Notes: a model not told the origin generated them from the letters alone. Positions 25,284-34,057 are shown, counted from the stretch's first letter. The stretch is DNA of 40,535 nt from Eutrophocola sp049446715 (GCA_049446715.1 JBMTQX010000022.1:1-40535), one strand, 5' to 3'. Numbers and translations: made by a program.

Positions 25284-26411
25284 ATGAGTTCGCCTGACCA
25301 CTTTGATATCTGCATCGTTGGGGCCGGCGTGATCGGACTGGCCATTGCCTTCAAACTTACACATCACCCTGCCTGCAAAGACTGCTCTATCCTTGTGCTG
25401 GAACAGCACAAGTCGTTTGGTGAGGAAACCAGCAGTCGTAACAGTGAGGTCATCCACGCAGGAATCTATTACCCGGCAGGCTCATTGAAAGCAAAGACAT
25501 GTGTCGACGGTAAACAGCAACTGTATGCATTCTGCAATCAATACAATGTGCCCCATCGTAAAATCGGCAAGCTGATCATTGCCGGCAAGGATCAGGAAAG
25601 CGCTCTGCAGGACATCAAGGCAAAGGCCTCTGCCAACGGAGTTGATGATCTCAGACCGCTGGAGGGCAAGGATTTGCTTACCCTGGAACCGGCATTGAAA
25701 GCGTCATGCGGTCTTTTTTCACCGACAAGCGGCATCATTGACAGTCATGCCTATATGCAGACACTGCTGACGCTGGCAGAGAACGGCGGTGCCCTGTTTG
25801 CTCCCGGTACCCGGGTCTGCCAGATCAGCCGTTCAGCCCAGGGTTATGACATCAGCACAGACTGTCAGGGTGAACGCTATACCTTTCAGTGTGACAAAGT
25901 GGTCAACAGTGCCGGCCTGTATGCGCAGGAACTGGCTGGGCATATAGCCGACTTTCCATTGTCGGAGGTCCCGGTGCAGCAGCGCGTGAAAGGGTCGTAC
26001 TTCACCCTTCAGGGTCATTCCCCTTTTCGCCATCTGATCTATCCCATGCCAGAAGCCAACCTGAAGGGACTGGGTGTCCACGTTACCCTAGACATGGGCG
26101 GGCAGGTCCGGTTCGGGCCGGATACGGAAGAAGTCCAGGCGATCGATTATACCGTAAATGGCGATAAGGAATCGTCGTTCCGGCAGACCATCGCGGCATA
26201 CTATCCGGACATTGCTAAACGGCAGATTCAGCCCGGATATAGCGGCATCCGGCCCAAGATCGCCCACACTCAGGGGGTTGTCGATTTTCACATCCGGGAG
26301 TACGCCGCCAGCGGTTTTCCCGGCCTGGTACAGCTCTTTGGCATCGAGTCGCCCGGCCTGACTGCCAGTCTTGCCATCGCTGATGCGGTCACCCAACTGT
26401 TAAAACCGTAG
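25284..26411 (+). CDS. FAD-dependent oxidoreductase, L-2-hydroxyglutarate oxidase/dehydrogenase-like
   Basis: The 375-residue DAO-family flavoprotein begins with the FAD fold DICIVGAGVIGLAIAFKL and has the motif EETSSRNSEVIHAGIYYPAGSLKA, which is strongly typical of L-2-hydroxyglutarate oxidase/dehydrogenase (LhgO, L2HGDH). The tail LVQLFGIESPGLTASLAIADAV also fits. These enzymes oxidise L-2-hydroxyglutarate to 2-oxoglutarate. The gene follows ggt closely and could share its transcript. The exact substrate is not proved; related family members act on other 2-hydroxy acids or amino acids. Confidence 0.82.
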   Translation: MSSPDHFDICIVGAGVIGLAIAFKLTHHPACKDCSILVLEQHKSFGEETSSRNSEVIHAGIYYPAGSLKAKTCVDGKQQLYAFCNQYNVPHRKIGKLIIAGKDQESALQDIKAKASANGVDDLRPLEGKDLLTLEPALKASCGLFSPTSGIIDSHAYMQTLLTLAENGGALFAPGTRVCQISRSAQGYDISTDCQGERYTFQCDKVVNSAGLYAQELAGHIADFPLSEVPVQQRVKGSYFTLQGHSPFRHLIYPMPEANLKGLGVHVTLDMGGQVRFGPDTEEVQAIDYTVNGDKESSFRQTIAAYYPDIAKRQIQPGYSGIRPKIAHTQGVVDFHIREYAASGFPGLVQLFGIESPGLTASLAIADAVTQLLKP

Positions 26412-26419
26412 CGCGGTTC

Positions 26420-26773
26420 TCAGCTGAAAGCGCTCTCGCCAAAACCCGGCATCCCCGGTCCTTTTTTGGCAATCAGTTTACGGATGCGGGTATCAATCAC
26501 GATGCCGTCCTGTAAAAACTGTACGGTATAAGTGGTTGCCTGGTTGTCATGTCTGAGCAGCGAGGCAATACGGCCGCTACAGGCCAGTATCTCCTCCACG
26601 CCAGGTAATTCCAGCATCAGGAATACCGGTGAAGCCAGCGCTAAAACGCGCGCATCCTGGACCAGTAAACCGCCATGCCGAAAACAGGGCATGTAGTGTG
26701 CTGCCAGTGCGGTCAGGTCAGGGATGCTGAGCTGGAATATCGAGAGCGCTTGCTGCGCAGGTTGTTCTGCCAT
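26420..26773 (-). CDS. pilZ: PilZ-domain protein, type IV pilus type
   Basis: The 117-residue protein begins the PilZ-like core at LSIFQLSIPDLTALAAHYMPCFRHGGLLV and continues with SPVFLMLELPGVEEILACSGRIASLL. Stand-alone PilZ proteins of this type help assemble type IV pili; they often lack the RxxxR and D/NxSxxG motifs that bind cyclic di-GMP, and I do not see them here either. It lies just after holB, the place pilZ occupies in Pseudomonas and Xanthomonas relatives. The overall match is weaker than for its neighbours. No other pilus gene lies in the window. Confidence 0.68.
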   Translation of the reverse strand: MAEQPAQQALSIFQLSIPDLTALAAHYMPCFRHGGLLVQDARVLALASPVFLMLELPGVEEILACSGRIASLLRHDNQATTYTVQFLQDGIVIDTRIRKLIAKKGPGMPGFGESAFS

Positions 26774-26807
26774 GGTCTTCCATGAATTGGCCTGTCTTGA
26801 CCAGTGT

Positions 26808-27800
26808 TTACCGGATGGTCGCCGCCCACTGGTAGAACAGGGTCTCGAGTATCAACAGGGCATTAGGATTCGACGAACTGGTTACCGCCCGCCTCGCCCT
26901 AAGCAGTTCGCGGTAAAAATCATGCAGTTTCTTCAGTGTAGTATTGTTTTGGAAGAAAACAGCCAATGGCGCAAGATCGTGGTCATCAAGCGCCGAGGGA
27001 TGGTTACGGGTCTGTTGTAGGGCCAGTATGTCCGTTGTACACAGCATCATGCCCTCGATGTTGTCGGCGATGGCATAACGATCACAATGCGCCGCGGCAT
27101 CCGCGATGCTGATGCTGCCGGTTAACAGTTGCTGCATGACACTGTGCAGTACTGCGCGGTCATGCAAGGCGTCTTCATCGGCAAATTTAAGGGCCTGCAG
27201 CGGCACGAAGTTGGCCATGCGCAACAGTTCAGCAGCCGAAGCCCGGATATTCTTCGATTCCAGCCAGGGTGTAACCAGTGCTTCCGGTGGTCGTGAAAAT
27301 TTCATCAGGTGACAACGGCTGCGGATGGTCGCCATCAACAAGGCAGGCTGGTGAGAGACCAGGATGATCAGGGTGTTGGGGGAAGGTTCTTCCAGGGCTT
27401 TCAGTAAGGCATTGGCACTGTTCGTGTTCATGGCTTCTGCCGGCGACAGCAACACCACCTTGTAGCCGCCGCGTTGTGATGTTTTGTTGATAAAGGCAAT
27501 GACATCCCGCACCTGGTCTATTTTGATGTCAGCGGAATCTTCCGGTTGCAAAAATTTCAGGTCGGGATGGGTGCCGGCCGCCAGCAGTTCACATTCGCGA
27601 CAGTTTCCACAGGGCTGGCCACCGGTTTTGTTGCTGCACAACAGGGAGTGGGCAAAGTGTCTGGCCAGCATCAGTTTGCCGAGGCCCTGTTGTCCGCCAA
27701 ACAGATAGGCATGAGCAAGTTTGCCGTTTTCCGACAGGCTCTTTAGGCGCTCGTAATGAGATGCCATCCAGGGCAGCAATTCTGTGTCTTGCCAGCTCAT
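26808..27800 (-). CDS. holB: DNA polymerase III subunit delta' HolB
   Basis: HolB is the delta' subunit of the clamp-loader that places the beta sliding clamp on DNA. The 330-residue protein shows the AAA+ fold with AYLFGGQQGLGKLMLARHF, the zinc-binding cysteines in CGNCRECELL, SADIKIDQVRD, ALLKALEEPSPNTLIILVS and the sensor segment TIRSRCH. It overlaps the end of tmk by four bases and belongs to the mltG-tmk-holB run conserved with E. coli. Confidence 0.94.
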   Translation of the reverse strand: MSWQDTELLPWMASHYERLKSLSENGKLAHAYLFGGQQGLGKLMLARHFAHSLLCSNKTGGQPCGNCRECELLAAGTHPDLKFLQPEDSADIKIDQVRDVIAFINKTSQRGGYKVVLLSPAEAMNTNSANALLKALEEPSPNTLIILVSHQPALLMATIRSRCHLMKFSRPPEALVTPWLESKNIRASAAELLRMANFVPLQALKFADEDALHDRAVLHSVMQQLLTGSISIADAAAHCDRYAIADNIEGMMLCTTDILALQQTRNHPSALDDHDLAPLAVFFQNNTTLKKLHDFYRELLRARRAVTSSSNPNALLILETLFYQWAATIR

Positions 27801-28462
27801 GCAGGCAACTCCAGTGCCAGACCAAAGCGGGTATTGACGGTATCGAGGATCTGTCGGCTCACCTGCTCCATCGTCCCTGCGGCATCAATCAGGCTGCGGC
27901 TGTCCGGGGTTGTCTGGGCCAGTTGCCGAAAGCCATCACGTACCCTGTTCTGGTAAGCCAGCCCTTTTTGCTCAAACCGGTCCTCATGACCGCCCCGGGC
28001 TTGTGCTCGCTCCAGCGAGACCGCTGGATCAAGATCAAGAATCAGGGTCAGATCAGGCTGAAAATCGCCAACCACCTGCTGTTGAATCTGTTCCACCAGC
28101 GGCAGACCGAGGCCACCTGCGAAGCCCTGGAACGCCCGGGAGGAATCCGCGAAACGGTCTGAAATCACCCATGTTCCAGCCGCCAGCGCCGGCCATATGG
28201 TGGCGACCAGGTGTGAGCGGCGTGCGGCGTAGATCAACAGCAGTTCGGTCATGTCATCCCAGCGTCCGACATCGCCTTCCACGATCAGTTTGCGGATTTC
28301 TTCGGCGCCTGGTGAGCCGCCTGGCTCCCGGGTCAATATCACCGGCACGCCGGCCTGCCTGAATGCGGCCTGCAGCATGCGGCTCTGGACACCTTTACCG
28401 GCGCCATCGACCCCTTCAAAAACAATGAACTTGCCCGCCGGGATATTGGAGGAATCTGTCAT
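27797..28462 (-). CDS. tmk: Thymidylate kinase Tmk with an altered P-loop
   Basis: Tmk phosphorylates dTMP to dTDP, an essential step for DNA synthesis. The 221-residue product starts at the ATG at 28462 (MTDSSNIPAGKFIVFEGVDG). The frame is open further upstream, but that part lies over mltG. It has the DRF motif in VISDRFADSSRAFQGFAGG and an arginine-rich lid (RAQARGGHEDRFEQKG) as in E. coli. The P-loop reads GVDGAGKGVQ at residues 17-26. The Ser/Thr that normally follows the lysine and binds magnesium is replaced by Gly-Val. The gene begins eight bases after mltG ends. Confidence 0.92.
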   Translation of the reverse strand: MTDSSNIPAGKFIVFEGVDGAGKGVQSRMLQAAFRQAGVPVILTREPGGSPGAEEIRKLIVEGDVGRWDDMTELLLIYAARRSHLVATIWPALAAGTWVISDRFADSSRAFQGFAGGLGLPLVEQIQQQVVGDFQPDLTLILDLDPAVSLERAQARGGHEDRFEQKGLAYQNRVRDGFRQLAQTTPDSRSLIDAAGTMEQVSRQILDTVNTRFGLALELPA

Positions 28463-28469
28463 GGTGGTA

Positions 28470-29510
28470 TTACTGCGTCCGGCCCAACTGATACTGGACA
28501 ACGGCCCTTTCATGCTCTTCCAGCGTGCTGGAAAACTGGTGACTGCCGTCGCCGCGTGCGACAAAGTACAGTGTATCACCCTCGGCTGGATGCAGGGCGG
28601 CGTGTATGGATTCCCTGCCGGGCAAAGCAATCGGTGTCGGCGGCAAACCGGCATTGAGGTACGTGTTGTATGGTGACGGAGAGCGCAGGTCTGCCCGCGT
28701 CAGGTTGCCGGAAAAGTCTGGCCCCAACCCGTAAATAACCGTGGGATCGGTTTGCAGGCGCATACGGCGTTGCAGGCGCCGGACAAAAACACCGGCGATC
28801 TGGTCACGCTCTGACGCCAGTGCCGTTTCCTTTTCAATGATGGAGGCCATGACAAGGGCTTCGTCGGGCGTTGCATAAGGCAAGTCCACAGCCCTTCCCA
28901 GCCACTCTCTTTCCAGTACTTCCTCCATGAGCTTGTAAGCACGCTGCAACAGTTCGCTGTCACTTGTGCCACGACTGAAATGATAGGTATCCGGAAATAT
29001 GCGGCCTTCAGGATAACGCGCTGTCCCGAGCAGACTTTGCAGTTCTCCAGGGGCGGGTTCCACCAGGGTATCCTGGACCATGGGATGGGATTGGATGGCT
29101 GCCAGTGCCTGGGCTAGCGTCCAGCCTTCCACCAGGACAACCTGGTGCACAATGACATCGCCGGCGATCAGTTTGTCGAGCAGGTCCGGTAATGCCATGC
29201 CCGGTGTCAGCGCGTATTCACCAGCCTTGATGGCGTTTGCACGCCCACTCAACCGGCCATACAGCCTGGCATCAAAGGGATGTGTGATCACGCCACTTTC
29301 GGCCAGACGATTAACGAGGCGGTTGAAGGTGGTGCCCGTGCTGACATCGATCGGATACTCGGCATCTAGTGCGAGGGGTGCATGCACATGTTGAAAGAAA
29401 AACACTAGACGCAACACCGTGCTGAGTACGATCACCCAGCCCCAGAAGAGCCACTTTTTGTTACCGGCAATAAACGCTTTGAAGGTTGCCACGTTGATGG
29501 AGGCCGGCAT
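28470..29510 (-). CDS. mltG: Endolytic murein transglycosylase MltG (YceG)
   Basis: MltG is an inner-membrane lytic transglycosylase that cleaves nascent peptidoglycan strands and may set their length. The 346-residue protein has one N-terminal membrane helix (WLFWGWVIVLSTVLRLVFFF). The YceG domain follows, with EGWTLAQALAAI, EGRIFPDTYHFSRGTS, the catalytic glutamate in ASIIEKETALASERDQIAGVF, and PSPYNTYLNAGLPPTPIALPG. It overlaps the pabC stop by one base (TGATG) and precedes tmk, the same order as E. coli. Confidence 0.94.
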   Translation of the reverse strand: MPASINVATFKAFIAGNKKWLFWGWVIVLSTVLRLVFFFQHVHAPLALDAEYPIDVSTGTTFNRLVNRLAESGVITHPFDARLYGRLSGRANAIKAGEYALTPGMALPDLLDKLIAGDVIVHQVVLVEGWTLAQALAAIQSHPMVQDTLVEPAPGELQSLLGTARYPEGRIFPDTYHFSRGTSDSELLQRAYKLMEEVLEREWLGRAVDLPYATPDEALVMASIIEKETALASERDQIAGVFVRRLQRRMRLQTDPTVIYGLGPDFSGNLTRADLRSPSPYNTYLNAGLPPTPIALPGRESIHAALHPAEGDTLYFVARGDGSHQFSSTLEEHERAVVQYQLGRTQ

Positions 29511-30340
29511 CAGGCGACTGTGGCGTCAAGCAGGTCTGCAACCGCGCGGGCTGCCTGCCTGGTGAAATGACGTCGTTCAGGATCGAATGATATTCGGGTC
29601 ATGCCGTTTTGCAGTGCCAGCAGCGGCCAGACGCCGAAGACACTGTTGCAGAAAAAGACCTCTTCGGCGACACCCAGGCGGGCCAGTGTGCAATCGGGTG
29701 TTTCCAATACATTACCCATGGCATCGACCAGGTAGTTACGCATGATGCCAGCGACGCCGCATTGGTCCAGTGCAGGCGTATGCAATTGGCCGTTCTCCAC
29801 CCAGAAAATATTGCTGCGGGTGCCTTCCACAACATGATCCAAGGTATCCAGCATGACACCTTCAAGATATTCATCACCGGGCCATTCCAGTGAAGCCAGT
29901 ACCTGTTCGAGACGGTTAAGGTGCTTGATGCCGGCCAGGGCCGGTTGGTGTGCCAGACGCTGCTGGCAGACAAATGCTGTCATACCCCGCTCGGGTTGCT
30001 GCGCTGCGTAATCCGGCAAGGGATGCAAACTGGTAATGCGGGTAGCGGACATCTGCTCTGCTGGCAGATAGCCCCTGCCCCCTGTACCCCGGGTGATAAT
30101 AATTTTCAGCACGCCACTGGCGGGAAAGGTCGGCGACAAGGCAGATATCTCGGCGTCCAGGGCAGCACTATCGAGATTGATGCGTAGGCGCTCAGCGCCT
30201 GTCTTGAGGCGATACAGGTGTGCTTCAAGCAGGACCGGCTGATGCTGGTGGATCAGGATGGTTTCAAACAGCCCGTCACCGTAAGCCAGGCCTCGGTCCT
30301 GAATAGCGATTGTGTCCTGGGGCACTCCATTAACCGGCAT
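29510..30340 (-). CDS. pabC: Aminodeoxychorismate lyase PabC
   Basis: PabC is a pyridoxal-phosphate enzyme that splits 4-amino-4-deoxychorismate into p-aminobenzoate and pyruvate for folate. The 276-residue product has AIQDRGLAYGDGLFETIL near the start, the PLP lysine in LAGIKHLNRLEQVLAS and EGTRSNIFWVENGQLHTPALD, all typical of the class IV aminotransferase fold. The ATG at 30340 (MPVNGVPQDT) has GGAGG four bases ahead. A GTG at 30355 overlapping the fabF stop is the alternative. Confidence 0.93.
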   Translation of the reverse strand: MPVNGVPQDTIAIQDRGLAYGDGLFETILIHQHQPVLLEAHLYRLKTGAERLRINLDSAALDAEISALSPTFPASGVLKIIITRGTGGRGYLPAEQMSATRITSLHPLPDYAAQQPERGMTAFVCQQRLAHQPALAGIKHLNRLEQVLASLEWPGDEYLEGVMLDTLDHVVEGTRSNIFWVENGQLHTPALDQCGVAGIMRNYLVDAMGNVLETPDCTLARLGVAEEVFFCNSVFGVWPLLALQNGMTRISFDPERRHFTRQAARAVADLLDATVA

Positions 30341-30351
30341 GTCCCCTCCGC

Positions 30352-31590
30352 TCACACCCTGGTGAAAATGAGGCTGCCGTTGGTGCCGCCAAAGCCGAAG
30401 GAGTTGCTCATGACCGCGGTGATGGTCATTTCCCGGGCTGCATGGGGCACATAATCCAGGTCACAGCCTGCGCCGGGCTGGTCAAGATTGATCGTGGGAG
30501 GGATAACGCCCTCGTTCAGGCTGAGAATGGAAAAAATGGCTTCCACGGCGCCGGTAGCTCCCAGGGAATGTCCCAGCATGGACTTGATGGAGCTGATGGC
30601 CAGTTTGCCGCTATGGCCCCCAAACACCTGGCGAATGGCATTGGTTTCAGCCAGATCGCCGGCCATCGTTGATGTGCCGTGGGCATTGATGTACTGCACC
30701 TGGTCGCCATTCAGGCCGGCATCGTTGAGGGCGTTCTGCATGCAATGGGCTGCGCCATCGCCGTTTTCCGGCGGCGAAGTGATATGGTAGGCATCCCCGC
30801 TCATGCCAAATCCGGCCACTTCAGCATAAATCCTGGCACCGCGCTGTTTCGCCATTTCATATTCTTCGAGAAACAGAATGCCGGCACCATCGCTGAGGAC
30901 AAAGCCATCACGATCTGCGTCCCAGGGACGGCTGGCGGCAGTGGGATCGTCATTGCGCGTGGACAAAGCCCTGGCAGCACAAAAGCCGCCCAGGCCGGTT
31001 TTGGACAGGGGTTTTTCGGAGCCGCCCGCCACCATGGCATCGGCATCCCCATACGCAATCATGCGAGCTGCCAGGCCAATGCAATGGGTACCCGTGGTGC
31101 AAGCCGTGGAAATGGCCAGGTTCGGCCCGCGCAGATCGAACTCGATCGACAGCGTGCCTGAGACCATGTTGATGATCGAGCCCGGCACGAAATACGGCGA
31201 TACCTTGCGCGGCCCCTTGCTCGCGATCAACTCGACAGTGTTTTCGATATTTTTGAGGCCACCGATACCGGAACCAATGGCAACCCCGACACGATGCGGC
31301 GAATGGGCGGTACTGTCGAAGCCCGCATCAGCCATGGCCTGCTTGCCGGCGGCAATGCCGTAGTGCAGGAATTCATCCATTCGGCGTGCTTCACGCAGCG
31401 GCATGTAGTCCTCGACATTGAAGTCCTTAATCAGGCCGCCGAAGCGCGTGCTGTACGCGGAGGCATCGAATTCCTCAATCAGGGAAATGCCACTTTTGCC
31501 TGCTTTCAGGCCATCCCAGGTGGACTGGACACTGTTACCAAGCGGGGTGACAGCCCCCATGCCAGTGACAACAACTCTTCTTTTTGACAA
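30352..31590 (-). CDS. fabF: Beta-ketoacyl-ACP synthase II FabF
   Basis: FabF condenses acyl-ACP with malonyl-ACP during fatty-acid elongation. The 412-residue protein has the catalytic cysteine in AISTACTTGTHCIG and the two histidines in NAHGTSTMAGDLAE and KSMLGHSLGATGAVE. It is read from the TTG at 31590, six bases after AAGGAA, giving the standard start SKRRVVVTGMGAVTPLG. A TTG two codons earlier directly touches the Shine-Dalgarno. It follows the acpP terminator, so its expression needs read-through or a separate promoter. Confidence 0.95.
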   Translation of the reverse strand: MSKRRVVVTGMGAVTPLGNSVQSTWDGLKAGKSGISLIEEFDASAYSTRFGGLIKDFNVEDYMPLREARRMDEFLHYGIAAGKQAMADAGFDSTAHSPHRVGVAIGSGIGGLKNIENTVELIASKGPRKVSPYFVPGSIINMVSGTLSIEFDLRGPNLAISTACTTGTHCIGLAARMIAYGDADAMVAGGSEKPLSKTGLGGFCAARALSTRNDDPTAASRPWDADRDGFVLSDGAGILFLEEYEMAKQRGARIYAEVAGFGMSGDAYHITSPPENGDGAAHCMQNALNDAGLNGDQVQYINAHGTSTMAGDLAETNAIRQVFGGHSGKLAISSIKSMLGHSLGATGAVEAIFSILSLNEGVIPPTINLDQPGAGCDLDYVPHAAREMTITAVMSNSFGFGGTNGSLIFTRV

Positions 31591-31710
31591 TTGCAATTCC
31601 TTGGTCGGTTTTGCCGGTAACTATACTGAATATGTTTGCTGGTAGACAACGCTGTCACACGTAAATCCCAGCCAACGATTGTCCAGCAATAGCTTCGGCA
31701 TCCCCAATAA

Positions 31711-31743
31711 AAAAGCTACTTTCGGAGGGTCCGAAAGTAGCTT
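31711..31743 (-). terminator. Intrinsic terminator of acpP
   Basis: A perfect 14-bp stem (AAGCTACTTTCGGA and its complement, loop GGG on the plus strand) is followed by a T-run on the minus strand, about 80 bases after the acpP stop. It probably limits transcription into fabF and raises acpP relative to its neighbours. Confidence 0.9.
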
Positions 31744-31824
31744 CTTGTTAAACCGGTATTACTCTAAACAGAACGAGAATCTTGCTCGTGTTTGCCTGTT
31801 CAGTGCCGTCTTTGCAGGGGCAGC

Positions 31825-32058
31825 TTACAGGTGTTCGTTGACGTAATTGATGGCCAGCTGAACAGTCGTAATTTTTTCTGCTTCCTCATCGGGAATTTCA
31901 GTTTCAAATTCCTCTTCCAGGGCCATGACAAGTTCTACGGTGTCGAGGGAATCTGCTCCCAGGTCTTCGACGAAAGATGATTCGCTCTTCACTTCCTCTT
32001 CTTTAACTCCGAGTTGTTCGGCGACAATCTTCTTCACTCGTTCTTCAACGCTACTCAT
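31825..32058 (-). CDS. acpP: Acyl carrier protein AcpP
   Basis: AcpP carries growing fatty-acyl chains on a 4'-phosphopantetheine arm. The 77-residue acidic protein has the attachment serine Ser37 in EDLGADSLDTVELVMALEEEF, and length and sequence are close to E. coli AcpP. Its leader has a strong promoter at 32202-32229, a perfect hairpin and a duplicated Shine-Dalgarno repeat, and a strong terminator follows, so it can be transcribed separately from fabG and fabF. Confidence 0.97.
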   Translation of the reverse strand: MSSVEERVKKIVAEQLGVKEEEVKSESSFVEDLGADSLDTVELVMALEEEFETEIPDEEAEKITTVQLAINYVNEHL

Positions 32059-32065
32059 ATTCTTC

Positions 32066-32085
32066 TTAGCTCCTGTTAGCTCCTG
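32066..32085 (-). repeat. Tandem 10-bp repeat containing the acpP Shine-Dalgarno
   Basis: TTAGCTCCTG occurs twice without a gap, so the mRNA reads CAGGAGCUAA twice just before acpP. The nearer AGGAG is about 14 bases from the ATG. Another purine run (AAGAAG) is closer to the start. Confidence 0.8.
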
Positions 32086-32130
32086 GTAGACAAAGATTTG
32101 AATTTTTTAATTAGATCCAGTAACTGGTGA

Positions 32131-32148
32131 ATCGGGTGCTGACCCGAT
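32131..32148 (-). promoter_or_regulatory. Hairpin in the acpP leader
   Basis: ATCGGGT and ACCCGAT form a perfect 7-bp stem with a four-base loop, between the proposed promoter and the start codon. No T-run follows, so it is more likely an mRNA-stabilising or regulatory hairpin than a terminator. Confidence 0.5.
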
Positions 32149-32201
32149 ACTGAGAGCGCAGTTTACCGTAACTTAATTAATTATGTAATCTTAAAAAACC
32201 G

Positions 32202-32229
32202 TTTATATTTTTTGTGTTTCGTAATTCAA
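32202..32229 (-). promoter_or_regulatory. Promoter of acpP
   Basis: On the minus strand, TTGAAT (32229-32224), a 16-base spacer and TATAAA (32207-32202) form a strong sigma-70 promoter. Transcription would start near 32195 and give a leader of about 137 bases. Confidence 0.7.
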
Positions 32230-32271
32230 AAAGCGCCTGTTTTTCAATGTGCTACGCGAATTCGGACGGCG

Positions 32272-33015
32272 TTATCCCATATACATTCCGCCGTTGACAT
32301 GCACAGTTTCGCCTGTGATGTAGCCGGCTTGATCTGACGCAAGAAAAGCCACTACCTGGGCAATTTCTTCGGGCTGCCCGTAACGACCGAGCGGGATCTT
32401 CGACAGCAGTGCTGCGGTCTGTTCTTCACCCAGTTCGCGGGTCATGTCGGTGTCGATAAAACCCGGGGCAACCGCATTTACCGTGATGCCGCGAGAGCCG
32501 ATTTCCATGGCCAGTGCACGGGAGAAGCCTTCCAGGCCAGCCTTGGCTGCAGCATAGTTGCTTTGTCCGATGTTGCCGCTTGAACCGACAACGGAACTGA
32601 GGCTGATGATACGTCCCCACCGTGCCTTGGTCATGCCTCTGACCAGGGCCTTTGACATGCGGTAGATGGAGCTGAGGTTGGTGTTGATCACATCCTCCCA
32701 TTCATCGGCTTTCATGCGCATGAGAATATTGTCACGGGTGATGCCGGCATTGTTGACCAGTATGCTCACTGCACCGAAATCATTCTGCACCTGTTCGACG
32801 AAGGCATTGATCGAGTCTTCGGAGGCCACGTCCAGGCAGTAGCCTTTGCCACTGATGCCGTGTTCTGCCAGGTAGGCGGTGATATTTTCAGCACCCTGCT
32901 CCGAGGTTGCTGTGCCGATTACCGTAGTGTTCGCGCCCAGGGCGAGGGCAATGGCCTTGCCAATACCGCGGGAGGCGCCAGTGACCACTGCAATTTTTTT
33001 CATGTCATCACTCAT
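32272..33015 (-). CDS. fabG: 3-oxoacyl-ACP reductase FabG
   Basis: FabG reduces 3-ketoacyl-ACP with NADPH in each elongation cycle. The 247-residue short-chain dehydrogenase has the cofactor motif VVTGASRGIGKAIALAL, the NNAG motif, and the catalytic Ser-Tyr-Lys set in SLSSVVGSSGNIGQSNYAAAKAG. The C-terminal ITGETVHVNGGMYM is typical. The ATG at 33015 follows AAGGA by eight bases. It is 16 bases downstream of fabD and likely co-transcribed with it. Confidence 0.96.
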   Translation of the reverse strand: MSDDMKKIAVVTGASRGIGKAIALALGANTTVIGTATSEQGAENITAYLAEHGISGKGYCLDVASEDSINAFVEQVQNDFGAVSILVNNAGITRDNILMRMKADEWEDVINTNLSSIYRMSKALVRGMTKARWGRIISLSSVVGSSGNIGQSNYAAAKAGLEGFSRALAMEIGSRGITVNAVAPGFIDTDMTRELGEEQTAALLSKIPLGRYGQPEEIAQVVAFLASDQAGYITGETVHVNGGMYMG

Positions 33016-33031
33016 GGGAATGTCCTTGTGC

Positions 33032-33979
33032 TCAGGCTGCTTCGATGGCGGCCAGGGCGTCGTTCAAATTGGCCGGGTCATTGACAGAAATGGCCATCAT
33101 GTCGGCATTAATGCGTTTGTTCAGCCCGCTCAGCACCTTGCCCGGGCCAATTTCCACGACCTGAGTGACGTCGGCTTCGCTGAAACGGTTGATGGTGCCC
33201 ACCCAGGGCACGGGATTGTATATCTGGCTGATCAGGTTGCTGCGAATGGCATCAGGATCATTGGGCGTGTCCAGGCCGTAATTCTGCAGCACGGGAAACG
33301 CAGGTGCACTGAGCGTTACCGCGGCCAGGTCGTTGGCAAAACTGTCAGCAGCCGGTTTCATGAGGATCGAGTGGAATGGTGCGCTGACAGGCAGCGGCAA
33401 TGCCCTTTTTGCACCGGCGGCCTTGCACAGTTCGGCGGCTCTGTTGACCGCGGCGGTATGACCGGAGATGACGACCTGCCCGGGGGAGTTGAAATTGACC
33501 GCGGCGACTTCCTCGCCCTGCCTGGCCGCTTCACAGGCGGCGATGATCTTGTCATCTTCCAGGCCAACGATGGCAGCCATGCCGCCTTCACCCATTGGGA
33601 CGGCAGTCTGCATGTACTGGCCACGCTTCTGAACCAGTGCCACGGCATCGGTAAAGGCCATGACGCCGGCGGCAGTCAATGCTGAATATTCCCCCAGGCT
33701 GTGACCAGCGGCGATGACGGGAGGCTGGCCGCCTTTTTCCACCCAGAGACGCCAGATAGCGATGGAGGCGGTAACAATAGCAGGCTGCTGGATGTGCGTT
33801 TTGGCCAGCTCGGTCTCTGGACCATGCTGGATCAGGTCCCACAGGTCGTAGCCAAGTACGTCGCTGGCTTCGCTGAATGTGTCCTTTACTTGGGGAAAAG
33901 CGGTGGCGAGTTCACTGAGCATACCCACTTTCTGTGAGCCCTGGCCCGGAAAGATATATCCGGTGTTGGCAGCCTGCAT
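33032..33979 (-). CDS. fabD: Malonyl-CoA:ACP transacylase FabD
   Basis: FabD loads malonyl groups from CoA onto ACP. The 315-residue protein begins GYIFPGQGSQKVGML, has the nucleophile serine in AAGHSLGEYSALTAAG, and the arginine and histidine regions of the fold (ALVQKRGQYMQTAV, SAPFHSILMKPA). It is the first gene of the fab run. plsX and fabH, which stand between rpmF and fabD in E. coli, are absent; instead a terminator and a 16-bp palindrome lie in the 240-base gap. Confidence 0.95.
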   Translation of the reverse strand: MQAANTGYIFPGQGSQKVGMLSELATAFPQVKDTFSEASDVLGYDLWDLIQHGPETELAKTHIQQPAIVTASIAIWRLWVEKGGQPPVIAAGHSLGEYSALTAAGVMAFTDAVALVQKRGQYMQTAVPMGEGGMAAIVGLEDDKIIAACEAARQGEEVAAVNFNSPGQVVISGHTAAVNRAAELCKAAGAKRALPLPVSAPFHSILMKPAADSFANDLAAVTLSAPAFPVLQNYGLDTPNDPDAIRSNLISQIYNPVPWVGTINRFSEADVTQVVEIGPGKVLSGLNKRINADMMAISVNDPANLNDALAAIEAA

Positions 33980-34057
33980 TGGTTGTCTTACCCCTTTGCT
34001 GTTTATGCTTTCTGTTTCGTCTTGGAGACCTTTCGCAATCCGGTCAAGGCATGATGG

